DNA of 49,052 nt from the NCBI RefSeq assembly GCF_000379805.1, contig NZ_KB903547.1:74854-123905 (forward strand), given 5' to 3'. Positions 9,626 through 17,887 of the stretch are shown here, in pieces. The translations under genes and the position numbers were made by a program. The notes below the pieces were generated by a model. That model was not told the DNA's origin. It did no database searches and saw only the letters and a program-made list of their open reading frames with translations. The stretch comes from Lewinella cohaerens DSM 23179 (GTDB lineage Bacteria; Bacteroidota; Bacteroidia; Chitinophagales; Saprospiraceae). Each line of letters starts with the position of its first letter. Position 1 is the first letter of the stretch.

Positions 9626-12600
9626 ATGAAGATCCTGAAAACATTTTTAGCACTCTTTTTACTACTGTCAAGCGTGAGCGCTTACAGTCAGGCGTTTTCC
9701 AGCTGTGTAGAAGGAACCATCCGAGTGGATGATAACACTACGCTGGAGCTTTGCCAAGGTGACGGCTTAGACGATTTGATTCGTTTTCGCTCCAGCCCAC
9801 TGGCCACTCCTTATGCTTATATTGTTGTAAATGAAGACGACATTATTGTCTATGCCAGCACAAGTAGTTTCATCAACTTCGAAGATCTGCCCGACGGTAA
9901 TTTGCGTGTTTTTTCTGTTTCCTATATCGGCCAATTCCTTGGCGAAGTAGGCGACAACTACCTGGAAGCAACGCTGGGTAGCTTCTGTTATCGCTTAAGC
10001 GGCAACTTTATCTCGATTTCCAACCTCACACCGATGGGAGGAAACGTTATGACTGCTGCTGGCGAAACAGCTATCACCCTTTGTATCAATGACGGGGTAG
10101 CTAATGTTGTAGATTTCACTTCTTCCAGTGAATTCACTCCTTACCTTTACGTTATTACCGATGAAGACGACAACATCCTGGGTACTTCCCCTGATGGAAC
10201 AGTCGACTTCACCGATGCAGCCATTGGTGTTTGCCACGTTTGGGGATTAGCTTACGTTGGTGACTATACCGGACAAGTAGGTGAGAATATTCTTACCTCA
10301 GACTTGGCTAGTGCGTGCTTTGAACTCTCTATGAACTATGTTGAGGTGACTCGCCTCTTCCCTGATGCCGGGGCTTTGACTTATGCCGATGGTTCGGAAG
10401 CCTTCGTTTCTTGTAGTGTACTCGAACCCACCGGTACCGTTAGCCTTGTGAGTACTCATGATCCTGCCACTGATTTTGCCTTTGTTATTGTAGATGGAGA
10501 AACAGGTTTAGTACAAAGTGTTACAACTGCCACTGAGATTGATTTGGCAGCGATCCCCGCTGGCTCGTACCGTATCTTTGGTGTTGCCTATACGGGCACG
10601 CTTACTCCTGCTCCAGGATCAGCATTCAACCCTGATCAACTCAGCGACGAATGTGCCGACCTTTCTGACAACAACCTAAGCTTCATCAAGCGGGTTCAAG
10701 ATGCAGGTGACCTCCTACTCGAAGATGGCACCAACGAGGTGACCATTTGTGTAGGTGATGGTGTGGATGATTTCCTAAACTTTACCTCTACTTATGCCGG
10801 TGGTGACAATTTCACTTATGTGATCACCAACGAAGATAACGTTGTACTGGGTGTCTCTGATGACGCAAGTATCAACTTTGAAGGTGCAGGAGCTGGCATT
10901 TGCCGCGTTTGGGGTCTCGCTTACAGCGGAAACCTACTCGTAGAAGAAGGTATCAACATTGATGCTCCTACCCTGCTTTCAGATGAATGCTTTGACCTTT
11001 CTAATGGTTTTGTGCTCGTAAACCGTGATGGCCCTATCGGAGGAGACATCACTTATTCAGACGGTACAGATAGCTTTGTTAGTTGTTCTACGATGGAGCC
11101 TACGGGAGTTATCGAATTTAGTGTAACTGGCAATGACCCCAACTCAGACTATGCCTTCCTAGTGGTTAATGATGCTGGTAATACCATTGACCTCATCATA
11201 TCACTCGCTTCTGGCGTAACGACGGGTAGCTTAAACTTAGCAAGTTTCCCCACAGGTGAGTATACACTTTATGGTGTTTCCTTCATTGGCGGCTCAGCTG
11301 GAACTGTAGGTTCGGTATTTGATCCTACCGATATAGGTGCAAACTGTTTCGACTTGTCATCAAACACCCTTACCCTCATCAAACGGGTACAAGATGCCGG
11401 CAATGTTAGTCTAGAGGATGGCAGTTTAGAAGCCACCATCTGTGTAGGTGACGGTAACCCGGATTTACTGAACTTTACAACAACTTACGCTGGTGATGAT
11501 AACTTCATCTATGTCATTACAGACGAGAATAACGTTATCCTGGGCACCGACCCCTTTGGTGCCATTGACTTTGAAGGAGGAGAACCAGGCATTTGCCGCA
11601 TCTGGGGTGTTGCTTACAGCGGCAACCTGACCATCAATGCTGGTGACAACCTCCTTGGTGGCCAAGCACTCTCCGATGAGTGTTTCGACCTTACAGAAGG
11701 GTTTGTTGTGATTAACCGCAACGGCCCCGACGGAGGAAGTATCAGCCTGGAAGACGGTTCTACCGAATACATTGAATGTATGGCTGGCAGTGGTGCTACC
11801 CTTACTATTGTAGCTACCGATGCTGACCCCAATCTAGCTTATGTGTACCTTGTTGTGGATACTGAAACCGACCTCATTGCTGCTATAATAGAAGGTAGTG
11901 GCATTGATTTAAGTTTACTACCCCTCGGTACCTACGAAGTATATGGACTTTCTTATCTCGATAACTTGAGTATTTCCGTTGGTGACGCTTTCACGGGAGC
12001 AACCTTGGCTGATGTATGTTTTGACCTTAGTGACAACAGCATCGACATTATCAACCGTTCCGTGAGTGTTGGAGACATTACGTTTGAAGATGGTAGCACC
12101 GTTGCAGCTATTTGCCCTGATGATGGCACCATTGACATCTTAAACTTCCTTACTGATTATAGCGGTGATGACAACCAGGCCTTTTTGGTCACGGATACAG
12201 ATAATACCGTTTTAGAAATACTTGCTGGTCCAAGTACCGACTTTGAAGGTTATAACGGTGATTTTGTAAGGGTTTGGGCAGTAGCCTTTAGTGGTAACTT
12301 CTTGTTGCAAAATGGAACAACTATTGAAGCAGGAACCCAAATTTCTGACGATTGCTTTGACCTTAGCGACAACTTCCTCCTTGTGGATCTTCGTGGTCCT
12401 GATGGTGGCGAATTACGCTTGGCCGATGGAGAAACAACTGCCTTTGTGTGTGTTTCTGATGGTGTAGCTGATGTTTTGGATATACAGACGACTGCTCCTG
12501 CTGGCACCAATTACATCTATGTAATTACGGATGAAAACAATATCATCTTAAATACCAGCACCAGCCCACTGATCGACTTCGAAGATGCTCCAGCGGGTAT

Positions 12601-15600
12601 CTGTCGTATTTGGGGACTAGCTTACCTCGGTGACCTTACTGCTGCCATTGGCGACAATGCAGCAACGACTGACTTGGCAAGTGACTGTTATGACCTTTCT
12701 GACAACTTTGTTGTAGTCATTCGGACTTTTGTTGATGGTGGCTCAGTAAGCCTGGAAGATGGCACGACCAACACCTTTGCCTGTGGCGATGATGGTGAAC
12801 CTGACTTCTTCATTTTCAACAATACCTCTACCGCTACCGACGAAAGCTATGCTTACATTGTAACGGACAGCCAAAACAACATCCTTGCAGTACTTGCAGG
12901 AAACAGTGTTGACCTCGACCAGGCGGCACCTGGCGAATGCCACGTATGGGGCCTTTCTTATACCGGCGAAATCATTGCTGAAGTAGGCGAAAATGCTACG
13001 GAAGTACAACTGACCGATGCCTGCTATGAGCTATCAAGCAACTTCGTGACCATTATCCGCGAACGCGTAGATGGTGGAATGATAAGCCTGTTGGATGGCA
13101 ACACCACTATTAACATCTGCCCTAATGACGACATTGCAGATATCTTATCGTTTGTGAACACAGGCTCTACTACAGCCAATTACACTTACGTCATTACAGA
13201 TGTAAATAACAACCTCCTCAATAATATCGGCAGTGCTCCATTTGATTTCAATGAAATCGCAGTACCTGCAGAAATTCGTGTATGGGGGGTAGCCTTTAGC
13301 GGCCAGCTCGCCCTAATGGGTGGTGATATCCAAACCAGTGTGTTGAGTAATCGCTGTTATGATCCTACCGACAACTATGTAACAATCATTCGGGAAACTC
13401 CTGAAGGAGGTACCGTTAGTACAACAGAAGGAGAAACAACCCTCTACCTATGTACAGATGACGGTATCAGTGACCTGTATGCTTTTGCCGCCAGCGGTGC
13501 CAGCAATACGGATTACGCTTTCCTTATTACTGATGACAACAACAACATTCTCGATATTCTCACCAATACCAACGAAGCCGACTTTGAAGGTGCACCAAGT
13601 GGTACTTGTCGGGTATGGGGAGTTGCCTACACCGGCACCTTGCTTGCAGAAGTTGGTGAAAATGCAGCGACTATAACACTGTCGAACGACTGTTTTGACC
13701 TCAGTGATGATTTCGTGACTGTTGTTCGCGGAGAGCTTAATGCCGGCACGGTTTCAACAACCACTGGCACAGGTGATCGCTATACCTGCCCTGGTGATGG
13801 AGAGTCTGACATACTTACTTTCAACAATCAAGGCACAGGATCTGGCAACTTTGCCTATGTACTTACTGATGCAGATAACATCATCGTAGATATTATCAGC
13901 GATAACACTGTTGATTTCGAAGCTCTCCCTGAAGGAGAATACCGTATGTGGGGCTTTGTCTTCACAGGAGATTTATTGGCAGAAATAGGTCTGGATGCTG
14001 GTGAAGCACAATTGGCAACAGCTTGTTTCGACCTTTCTGACAACTACATTACGATCTTCAATATAGCACCAGCTGCTGGCTTGATTTTCACTGAAGAAGG
14101 CGAAGAAGAAGTTGTTCTTTGTATTGGCGACGGTATCCCTGATCCTTTTAGTGCTACCGTATTCGGTGCTAGTGCAGCTGCTTACACTTACCTCGTTGTA
14201 GACGAAGACAGCATCTTGGTAGGCGTTCTTAATGACCCTACTTTTGATTTTGAAAATGCTGCTCCTGGTGACTGGAGCATCTATGGTCTTTCTTATACAG
14301 GGGCCTTAAGTGTTCTTCCAGGTGCACACATCTTTGAAGACCAGTTGGCCAGTGGTTGTTATGACCTCACCAACAACTTCATCTTTGTAGACAAAACGTA
14401 TGTTGATGGCGGTGAGATTTATACCGACGCTGGTGCCAGCGTAGTTTACGTATGCCCTGATGGCGTGGCTGACATTACCAACTTCGTTAATAGTGGAAGC
14501 TCTACCGAAGCTACCTATTCTTACGTACTGACGACACAGGGGAATATCGTGTTACAAGTGCTAAGTGGTAACACCATCGACTTCGAAGAAGCTGCTGGTT
14601 TAGATGCTTTACGGATGTGGGGCGTCTCTTATACTGGTGATCTCAATCTAAGCATTGGAAATGTTATCACAGATGTAGAGATCAGCACTGGCTGTAACGA
14701 TCTTTCTAACAGCTTCGTTGATATCTTTATCGACAATCCAGATGGAGGAATGATCAGCTTCGAAGGTGGCGCAGACAGCCTTCGCCTTTGCCATAGCAAC
14801 TTCATGCCTGGTGCACAAGTATTTACGACCAGTACTGCCAACGTAGGTTATGCCTACCTCGTAACGGATGATATGAATATGGTTCTTCAGGTTAGTGAAC
14901 CAACAGATGGCATTGTCAATCTCGATAACTTTGCTCCTGGGTTTTACCGTATATGGGCGGTATCCTACACAGGCAACCTCTTGGTAGAACCTGGTGATGA
15001 TGCTTCCGTTGCTCAATTAGCAAGCAGCTGCTTTGAGCTTTCTGAAAACTTCATCACGGTAGAACGCACAGAAAGTCTGGATGCTGGAAATGTAAGCACC
15101 ATGAGTGGTGAAGACATTATCTACGTTTGTCCTCAGGATGGAATGGCCGATATCGTAATCCTTGACAACGATACCGATGATCCCGACTACCGCTACATCA
15201 TCACAGACGATGAGAACAATATCCTGTTTGGAGATATCGAAAGCAACATCATTGATTTTGATCCTTCAGCACCGGGCATTTGTCGCGTCTATGGTGTTGT
15301 GTACACCGGTGAATTTGATCCGACCTTTATGGCAGATATCACCACTTCGGCACTATCCACTGACTGTTGGGCAATTTCTAACAACTACATTACGCTAATC
15401 CGTCAAACGCCAGAAGGTGGTACGGTTAGCACTGACGAAGGAAGTATAGACGTAGAACTGATCGTTAACGATGGTCAGGCCGATGTTGTCACTTTCGTGA
15501 ATACAGGGATAGAAATGACGCCTTATGCTTATGTGATCACCGACGAGAGCAACGTGATCCTCGGAGTATCTGAAAGTGATATGATTGATTTCGAAGGCGT

Positions 15601-16054
15601 TCCTGCCGGTGTTTGCCGGGTATGGGGATTATCTTATACTGGTAATATTATCGCAAGTATTGGCGACAGCGCTGATGAAGCATTGACGGATGATTGTTTC
15701 GATCTCTCCGACAACTTCGTTACAGTAACGCGGATTGAGTTAGAGAATTTAGTTCCTGGTGGAAACACCAACGCTAGTTTACCAAACGTTGATCGAGTGG
15801 TAATTAACCTCTATCCTAACCCTGCCAGCGATCAGATCAACCTCCAGGTAAATGTACCAGCATCGTTGCTAACAGACGAGCAGATGGTAAGCTGTTATGA
15901 CCTCAATGGTATGCTGTTGTTCCAGCAAGCACTTGACCCAATTGTGGGAACTAATCAACGCAGCCTAAACATTAGCCAACTACAAGCAGGTATGTACCTC
16001 TTGCGCTGGTATGATGGCGAGCAAGTAATCGTTACTCGTTTTATCAAAGAATAA
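9626..16054 (+). CDS. Giant secreted protein: 18 tandem ~110-residue repeats plus T9SS type A sorting domain
   Basis: A 2142-residue protein with signal peptide (MKILKTFLALFLLLSSVSAY), 18 tandem units from about residue 25 to 2040, and a C-terminal Por-type sorting domain (about 2050-2142; INLYPNPASDQINLQV, GMYLLRWYDG, VIVTRFIKE). A typical unit runs: acidic start (GGxISLEDG), Cys-1 (ICVGDGxxD), a beta strand (YVITDENNVILG), GICRVWGLAYSGNL with an optional Cys-2, and Cys-3 in S-D-E-C-F-D-L-S. Cys-1 is present in units 1-17 and Cys-3 in all 18; Cys-2 occurs in only eight. Lys is very rare and Asp/Asn/Glu frequent. Export by T9SS and anchoring on the cell surface follow from the sorting domain; an adhesin or matrix role is inference. 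I do not recognise the repeat as a named domain. Confidence 0.9.
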   Translation: MKILKTFLALFLLLSSVSAYSQAFSSCVEGTIRVDDNTTLELCQGDGLDDLIRFRSSPLATPYAYIVVNEDDIIVYASTSSFINFEDLPDGNLRVFSVSYIGQFLGEVGDNYLEATLGSFCYRLSGNFISISNLTPMGGNVMTAAGETAITLCINDGVANVVDFTSSSEFTPYLYVITDEDDNILGTSPDGTVDFTDAAIGVCHVWGLAYVGDYTGQVGENILTSDLASACFELSMNYVEVTRLFPDAGALTYADGSEAFVSCSVLEPTGTVSLVSTHDPATDFAFVIVDGETGLVQSVTTATEIDLAAIPAGSYRIFGVAYTGTLTPAPGSAFNPDQLSDECADLSDNNLSFIKRVQDAGDLLLEDGTNEVTICVGDGVDDFLNFTSTYAGGDNFTYVITNEDNVVLGVSDDASINFEGAGAGICRVWGLAYSGNLLVEEGINIDAPTLLSDECFDLSNGFVLVNRDGPIGGDITYSDGTDSFVSCSTMEPTGVIEFSVTGNDPNSDYAFLVVNDAGNTIDLIISLASGVTTGSLNLASFPTGEYTLYGVSFIGGSAGTVGSVFDPTDIGANCFDLSSNTLTLIKRVQDAGNVSLEDGSLEATICVGDGNPDLLNFTTTYAGDDNFIYVITDENNVILGTDPFGAIDFEGGEPGICRIWGVAYSGNLTINAGDNLLGGQALSDECFDLTEGFVVINRNGPDGGSISLEDGSTEYIECMAGSGATLTIVATDADPNLAYVYLVVDTETDLIAAIIEGSGIDLSLLPLGTYEVYGLSYLDNLSISVGDAFTGATLADVCFDLSDNSIDIINRSVSVGDITFEDGSTVAAICPDDGTIDILNFLTDYSGDDNQAFLVTDTDNTVLEILAGPSTDFEGYNGDFVRVWAVAFSGNFLLQNGTTIEAGTQISDDCFDLSDNFLLVDLRGPDGGELRLADGETTAFVCVSDGVADVLDIQTTAPAGTNYIYVITDENNIILNTSTSPLIDFEDAPAGICRIWGLAYLGDLTAAIGDNAATTDLASDCYDLSDNFVVVIRTFVDGGSVSLEDGTTNTFACGDDGEPDFFIFNNTSTATDESYAYIVTDSQNNILAVLAGNSVDLDQAAPGECHVWGLSYTGEIIAEVGENATEVQLTDACYELSSNFVTIIRERVDGGMISLLDGNTTINICPNDDIADILSFVNTGSTTANYTYVITDVNNNLLNNIGSAPFDFNEIAVPAEIRVWGVAFSGQLALMGGDIQTSVLSNRCYDPTDNYVTIIRETPEGGTVSTTEGETTLYLCTDDGISDLYAFAASGASNTDYAFLITDDNNNILDILTNTNEADFEGAPSGTCRVWGVAYTGTLLAEVGENAATITLSNDCFDLSDDFVTVVRGELNAGTVSTTTGTGDRYTCPGDGESDILTFNNQGTGSGNFAYVLTDADNIIVDIISDNTVDFEALPEGEYRMWGFVFTGDLLAEIGLDAGEAQLATACFDLSDNYITIFNIAPAAGLIFTEEGEEEVVLCIGDGIPDPFSATVFGASAAAYTYLVVDEDSILVGVLNDPTFDFENAAPGDWSIYGLSYTGALSVLPGAHIFEDQLASGCYDLTNNFIFVDKTYVDGGEIYTDAGASVVYVCPDGVADITNFVNSGSSTEATYSYVLTTQGNIVLQVLSGNTIDFEEAAGLDALRMWGVSYTGDLNLSIGNVITDVEISTGCNDLSNSFVDIFIDNPDGGMISFEGGADSLRLCHSNFMPGAQVFTTSTANVGYAYLVTDDMNMVLQVSEPTDGIVNLDNFAPGFYRIWAVSYTGNLLVEPGDDASVAQLASSCFELSENFITVERTESLDAGNVSTMSGEDIIYVCPQDGMADIVILDNDTDDPDYRYIITDDENNILFGDIESNIIDFDPSAPGICRVYGVVYTGEFDPTFMADITTSALSTDCWAISNNYITLIRQTPEGGTVSTDEGSIDVELIVNDGQADVVTFVNTGIEMTPYAYVITDESNVILGVSESDMIDFEGVPAGVCRVWGLSYTGNIIASIGDSADEALTDDCFDLSDNFVTVTRIELENLVPGGNTNASLPNVDRVVINLYPNPASDQINLQVNVPASLLTDEQMVSCYDLNGMLLFQQALDPIVGTNQRSLNISQLQAGMYLLRWYDGEQVIVTRFIKE
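9700..15745 (+). repeat. 18 tandem coding repeats of about 330 bp
   Basis: The units are diverged at DNA level but align at protein level on GDG, YVITD, RVWGLxYxG and CFDLSxNF. A higher-order duplication is visible: the pair at 10373-11044 and the pair at 11045-11737 each consist of a unit starting with SCSxxEPTG and ending KRVQDAG, followed by a unit with ICVGDG ending in V/I-N-R-D/N-G-P. Confidence 0.85.
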
Positions 16055-16092
16055 ACATTTGATTGTGCAGTAATTGCTTTCTGCAAACTTCT

Positions 16093-16135
16093 AATCCCGC
16101 ATTTTATCCTAGTGATAGAATGCGGGATTTTTTTA
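16093..16135 (+). terminator. Rho-independent terminator after the giant repeat protein
   Basis: AATCCCGCATTTTATC (16093-16108) pairs with GATAGAATGCGGGATT (16114-16129) with a single G-U wobble around a 5-base loop, followed by a T run (TTTTTTT). It lies 38 bases after the stop codon. Confidence 0.88.
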
Positions 16136-16223
16136 TTTAACGAACTGTATTCTACGTAACTCCCACCAATCTAAACAATTGATTAACAATAATTTAAATA
16201 AAAAAACACGCTCAAAGCCATCG

Positions 16224-16231
16224 TAGTTTTG
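16224..16231 (+). promoter_or_regulatory. ilvC promoter -7 box
   Basis: TAGTTTTG matches TAnnTTTG exactly. No convincing -33 TTTG is present at the 19-base spacing; the DNA there is A-rich. The implied start near 16238 gives a leader of about 113 bases containing a short ORF. Confidence 0.45.
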
Positions 16232-16272
16232 GTTAAATGAAGGCCCTCTAAAAATGTACTGAGCAAAGAATA

Positions 16273-16335
16273 ATGCCCATTTTTGGCTTCCATTGGGTAA
16301 AAGGCTTAGGCCACCCTCTTGATCAAGTAACTTAG
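16273..16335 (+). CDS. Possible 20-codon upstream ORF in the ilvC leader
   Basis: An ATG frame encodes MPIFGFHWVKGLGHPLDQVT and stops 15 bases before the ilvC ATG. It lies entirely within the leader predicted from the -7 box at 16224. Five of 20 residues are Leu, Ile or Val, which is no more than expected by chance, so it is not a classical run of regulatory codons. The leader also contains alternative short pairings (CCCA/TGGG at 16277-16298 and GGCTTAGGCC near 16302-16311). Translation is unproven; listed because the ilvD unit has a similarly placed upstream ORF. Confidence 0.25.
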   Translation: MPIFGFHWVKGLGHPLDQVT

Positions 16336-16350
16336 AAAAATCCGCATATC

Positions 16351-17424
16351 ATGGCAAAATTGAATTTTGGTGGCACCGAAGAGAATGTCGCCACTCGGGA
16401 AGAATTCCCACTAGCAAAAGCACAAGAAGTATTAAAAGACGAAACCATTGCTATCATTGGATACGGCGTGCAAGGCCCAGGCCAGGCGCTTAACCTGAGA
16501 GACAATGGCTTCAATGTTATCGTTGGACAGCGTCAACCTTCAAAATCATGGGACAAAGCGATTGCTGACGGTTTCGTACCTGGCGAAACACTTTTCTCTA
16601 TTGAGGAAGCTGCTGCAAAAGGTACCGTTATTCAGTACTTGCTTTCTGATGCAGCTCAAATAACGATGTGGGAGACTATCAAAAAGCATCTTACCCCAGG
16701 TAAAGCTTTGTATTTCTCTCATGGTTTTGGTATTACCTACCTTGACCGTACAGGCATTGTTCCTCCAGCTGATGTTGACGTTATCCTTGTTGCTCCCAAA
16801 GGTAGCGGAACCAGCCTACGCCGAATGTTTGTAGAAGGCCGTGGCCTAAACTCTTCCTACGCTATCCACCAGGATGCTACCGGCAGAGCTAAAGAACGCG
16901 TTATTGCCTTGGGGATCGGCATTGGCTCGGGTTACTTATTTGAAACCACCTTCAAAAAGGAAGTATACAGCGACCTTACCGGCGAACGTGGAAGTCTCAT
17001 GGGCGCTATTCAGGGTATCTTTGAAGCACAGTATTCTGTACTTCGGGAACGAGGTCACTCTCCAAGTGAAGCCTTCAACGAAACCGTAGAAGAACTTACC
17101 CAAAGTCTGATGCCGCTGGTAGCAGAAAATGGTATGGACTGGATGTACGCCAACTGTTCTACTACCGCACAGCGTGGTGCACTAGATTGGAAAAACAAAT
17201 TCCGTGACGCAGTACTGCCTGTCTTCAACGATCTATACGACAGTGTAGCTTCCGGCAACGAAGCTCAACGCTCTATTGATTCTAATAGCCAGTCTGACTA
17301 TCGTGTTAAATTGGATGCAGAGCTTTCAGAGTTACACAATAGCGAAATGTGGAAAGCAGGGCGTACCGTGCGTAGTTTACGCCCGGAAAATCAGCCTTCT
17401 GCTAAAGAGCAAGCGGTTGACTAA
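16351..17424 (+). CDS. ilvC: Ketol-acid reductoisomerase (NADP+), class I-like
   Basis: The enzyme converts 2-acetolactate or 2-aceto-2-hydroxybutyrate to the 2,3-dihydroxy acids with NADPH and Mg2+, the second shared step of valine and isoleucine synthesis, in the cytosol. The Rossmann domain is at residues 30-190 (IGYGVQGPGQALNLRDNGFN; the QRQPSKSW loop would contact the cofactor phosphate), followed by SHGFGITYLDR and VAPKGSGTSLRRMF, then the helical knotted domain (DLTGERGSLMGAIQGIFEAQ carrying metal-binding acidic residues, and YANCSTTAQRGALDW). At 357 residues it is slightly longer than the usual 330 of class I. ilvA follows on the same strand after 463 bases containing two hairpins, a terminator and a large palindrome, so co-transcription is doubtful. 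Confidence 0.95.
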   Translation: MAKLNFGGTEENVATREEFPLAKAQEVLKDETIAIIGYGVQGPGQALNLRDNGFNVIVGQRQPSKSWDKAIADGFVPGETLFSIEEAAAKGTVIQYLLSDAAQITMWETIKKHLTPGKALYFSHGFGITYLDRTGIVPPADVDVILVAPKGSGTSLRRMFVEGRGLNSSYAIHQDATGRAKERVIALGIGIGSGYLFETTFKKEVYSDLTGERGSLMGAIQGIFEAQYSVLRERGHSPSEAFNETVEELTQSLMPLVAENGMDWMYANCSTTAQRGALDWKNKFRDAVLPVFNDLYDSVASGNEAQRSIDSNSQSDYRVKLDAELSELHNSEMWKAGRTVRSLRPENQPSAKEQAVD

Positions 17425-17445
17425 GTAACGGTCGAATAATTAATT

Positions 17446-17526
17446 CCCGACTTTCGGTTTTTAGTGAAGATATAAACGATCCCGTACTAAAAGTCGGGAT
17501 GAGTTTATTCAAGCTAAAAACCGAAA
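17446..17526 (+). promoter_or_regulatory. Mutually exclusive hairpins after ilvC
   Basis: The segment 17446-17465 can pair in two ways. CCCGACTTT and TTTAGT pair with ACTAAAAGTCGGG at 17486-17498, or TTTCGGTTTTTAG (17452-17464) pairs perfectly over 13 bases with CTAAAAACCGAAA at 17514-17526. Only one can form at a time. It begins 22 bases after the ilvC stop. Pairing is seen in the sequence; a switching role is inference. Confidence 0.45.
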
Positions 17527-17607
17527 TTGAAAGAGGGAACTTAATTTTTGACCAATACTAAAAGCGCTTTTACAAGCGATTATTAATCAATCCGCGATAT
17601 TTTCCAG

Positions 17608-17650
17608 AACTTACGCTCCGTGACTCCCTACGGAGTGTAAGTTTTTTTTT
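17608..17650 (+). terminator. Rho-independent terminator in the ilvC-ilvA spacer
   Basis: AACTTACGCTCCG (17608-17620) pairs with CGGAGTGTAAGTT (17631-17643) with one wobble over a 10-base loop, followed by nine T residues. It would separate ilvC transcription from ilvA. Confidence 0.85.
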
Positions 17651-17806
17651 AGAGCTTGTTTTGGACGGTTTCGTAGCGAGAATCAAGGAATTACGGTTCT
17701 GGCGAAGCTGCAAAATTCGAGTTTAGCGGGCTAAATGAGTATTTCGCAGCGAAGTCAGGTTCGTAAAGTCTTAATTCGCAGCAGGAACAAGTCCCAAACA
17801 TGCTCT
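17651..17806. repeat. 156-bp long imperfect palindrome (MITE-like) between ilvC and ilvA
   Basis: The two ends (AGAGCTTGTTTTGGAC at 17651 and, read inverted from 17806, AGAGCATGTTTGGGAC) match at 14 of 16 positions, and the remaining arms stay collinear without gaps to the centre TTTAGCGGGCTAAA near 17730. It directly follows a terminator and contains no ORF. It could be a non-autonomous mobile element remnant or a structured RNA. Confidence 0.6.
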
Positions 17807-17844
17807 TAAAAGGTAACGGAAAACAAGTTCCCCTTTCTTCTCAA

Positions 17845-17860
17845 CAGACCAGTTGGTCTG
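17845..17860. promoter_or_regulatory. Operator-like palindrome upstream of ilvA
   Basis: CAGACCAGTTGGTCTG has perfect 7-base arms around GT and ends 27 bases before the ilvA ATG. The GACCA-nn-TGGTC core equals the core of sites bound by TetR-family regulators such as RutR (TTGACCAnnTGGTCAA). No TetR gene is in the window, so the regulator is unknown. Confidence 0.45.
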
Positions 17861-17887
17861 ATTACTAAGTACTCGAAACATCCAACA

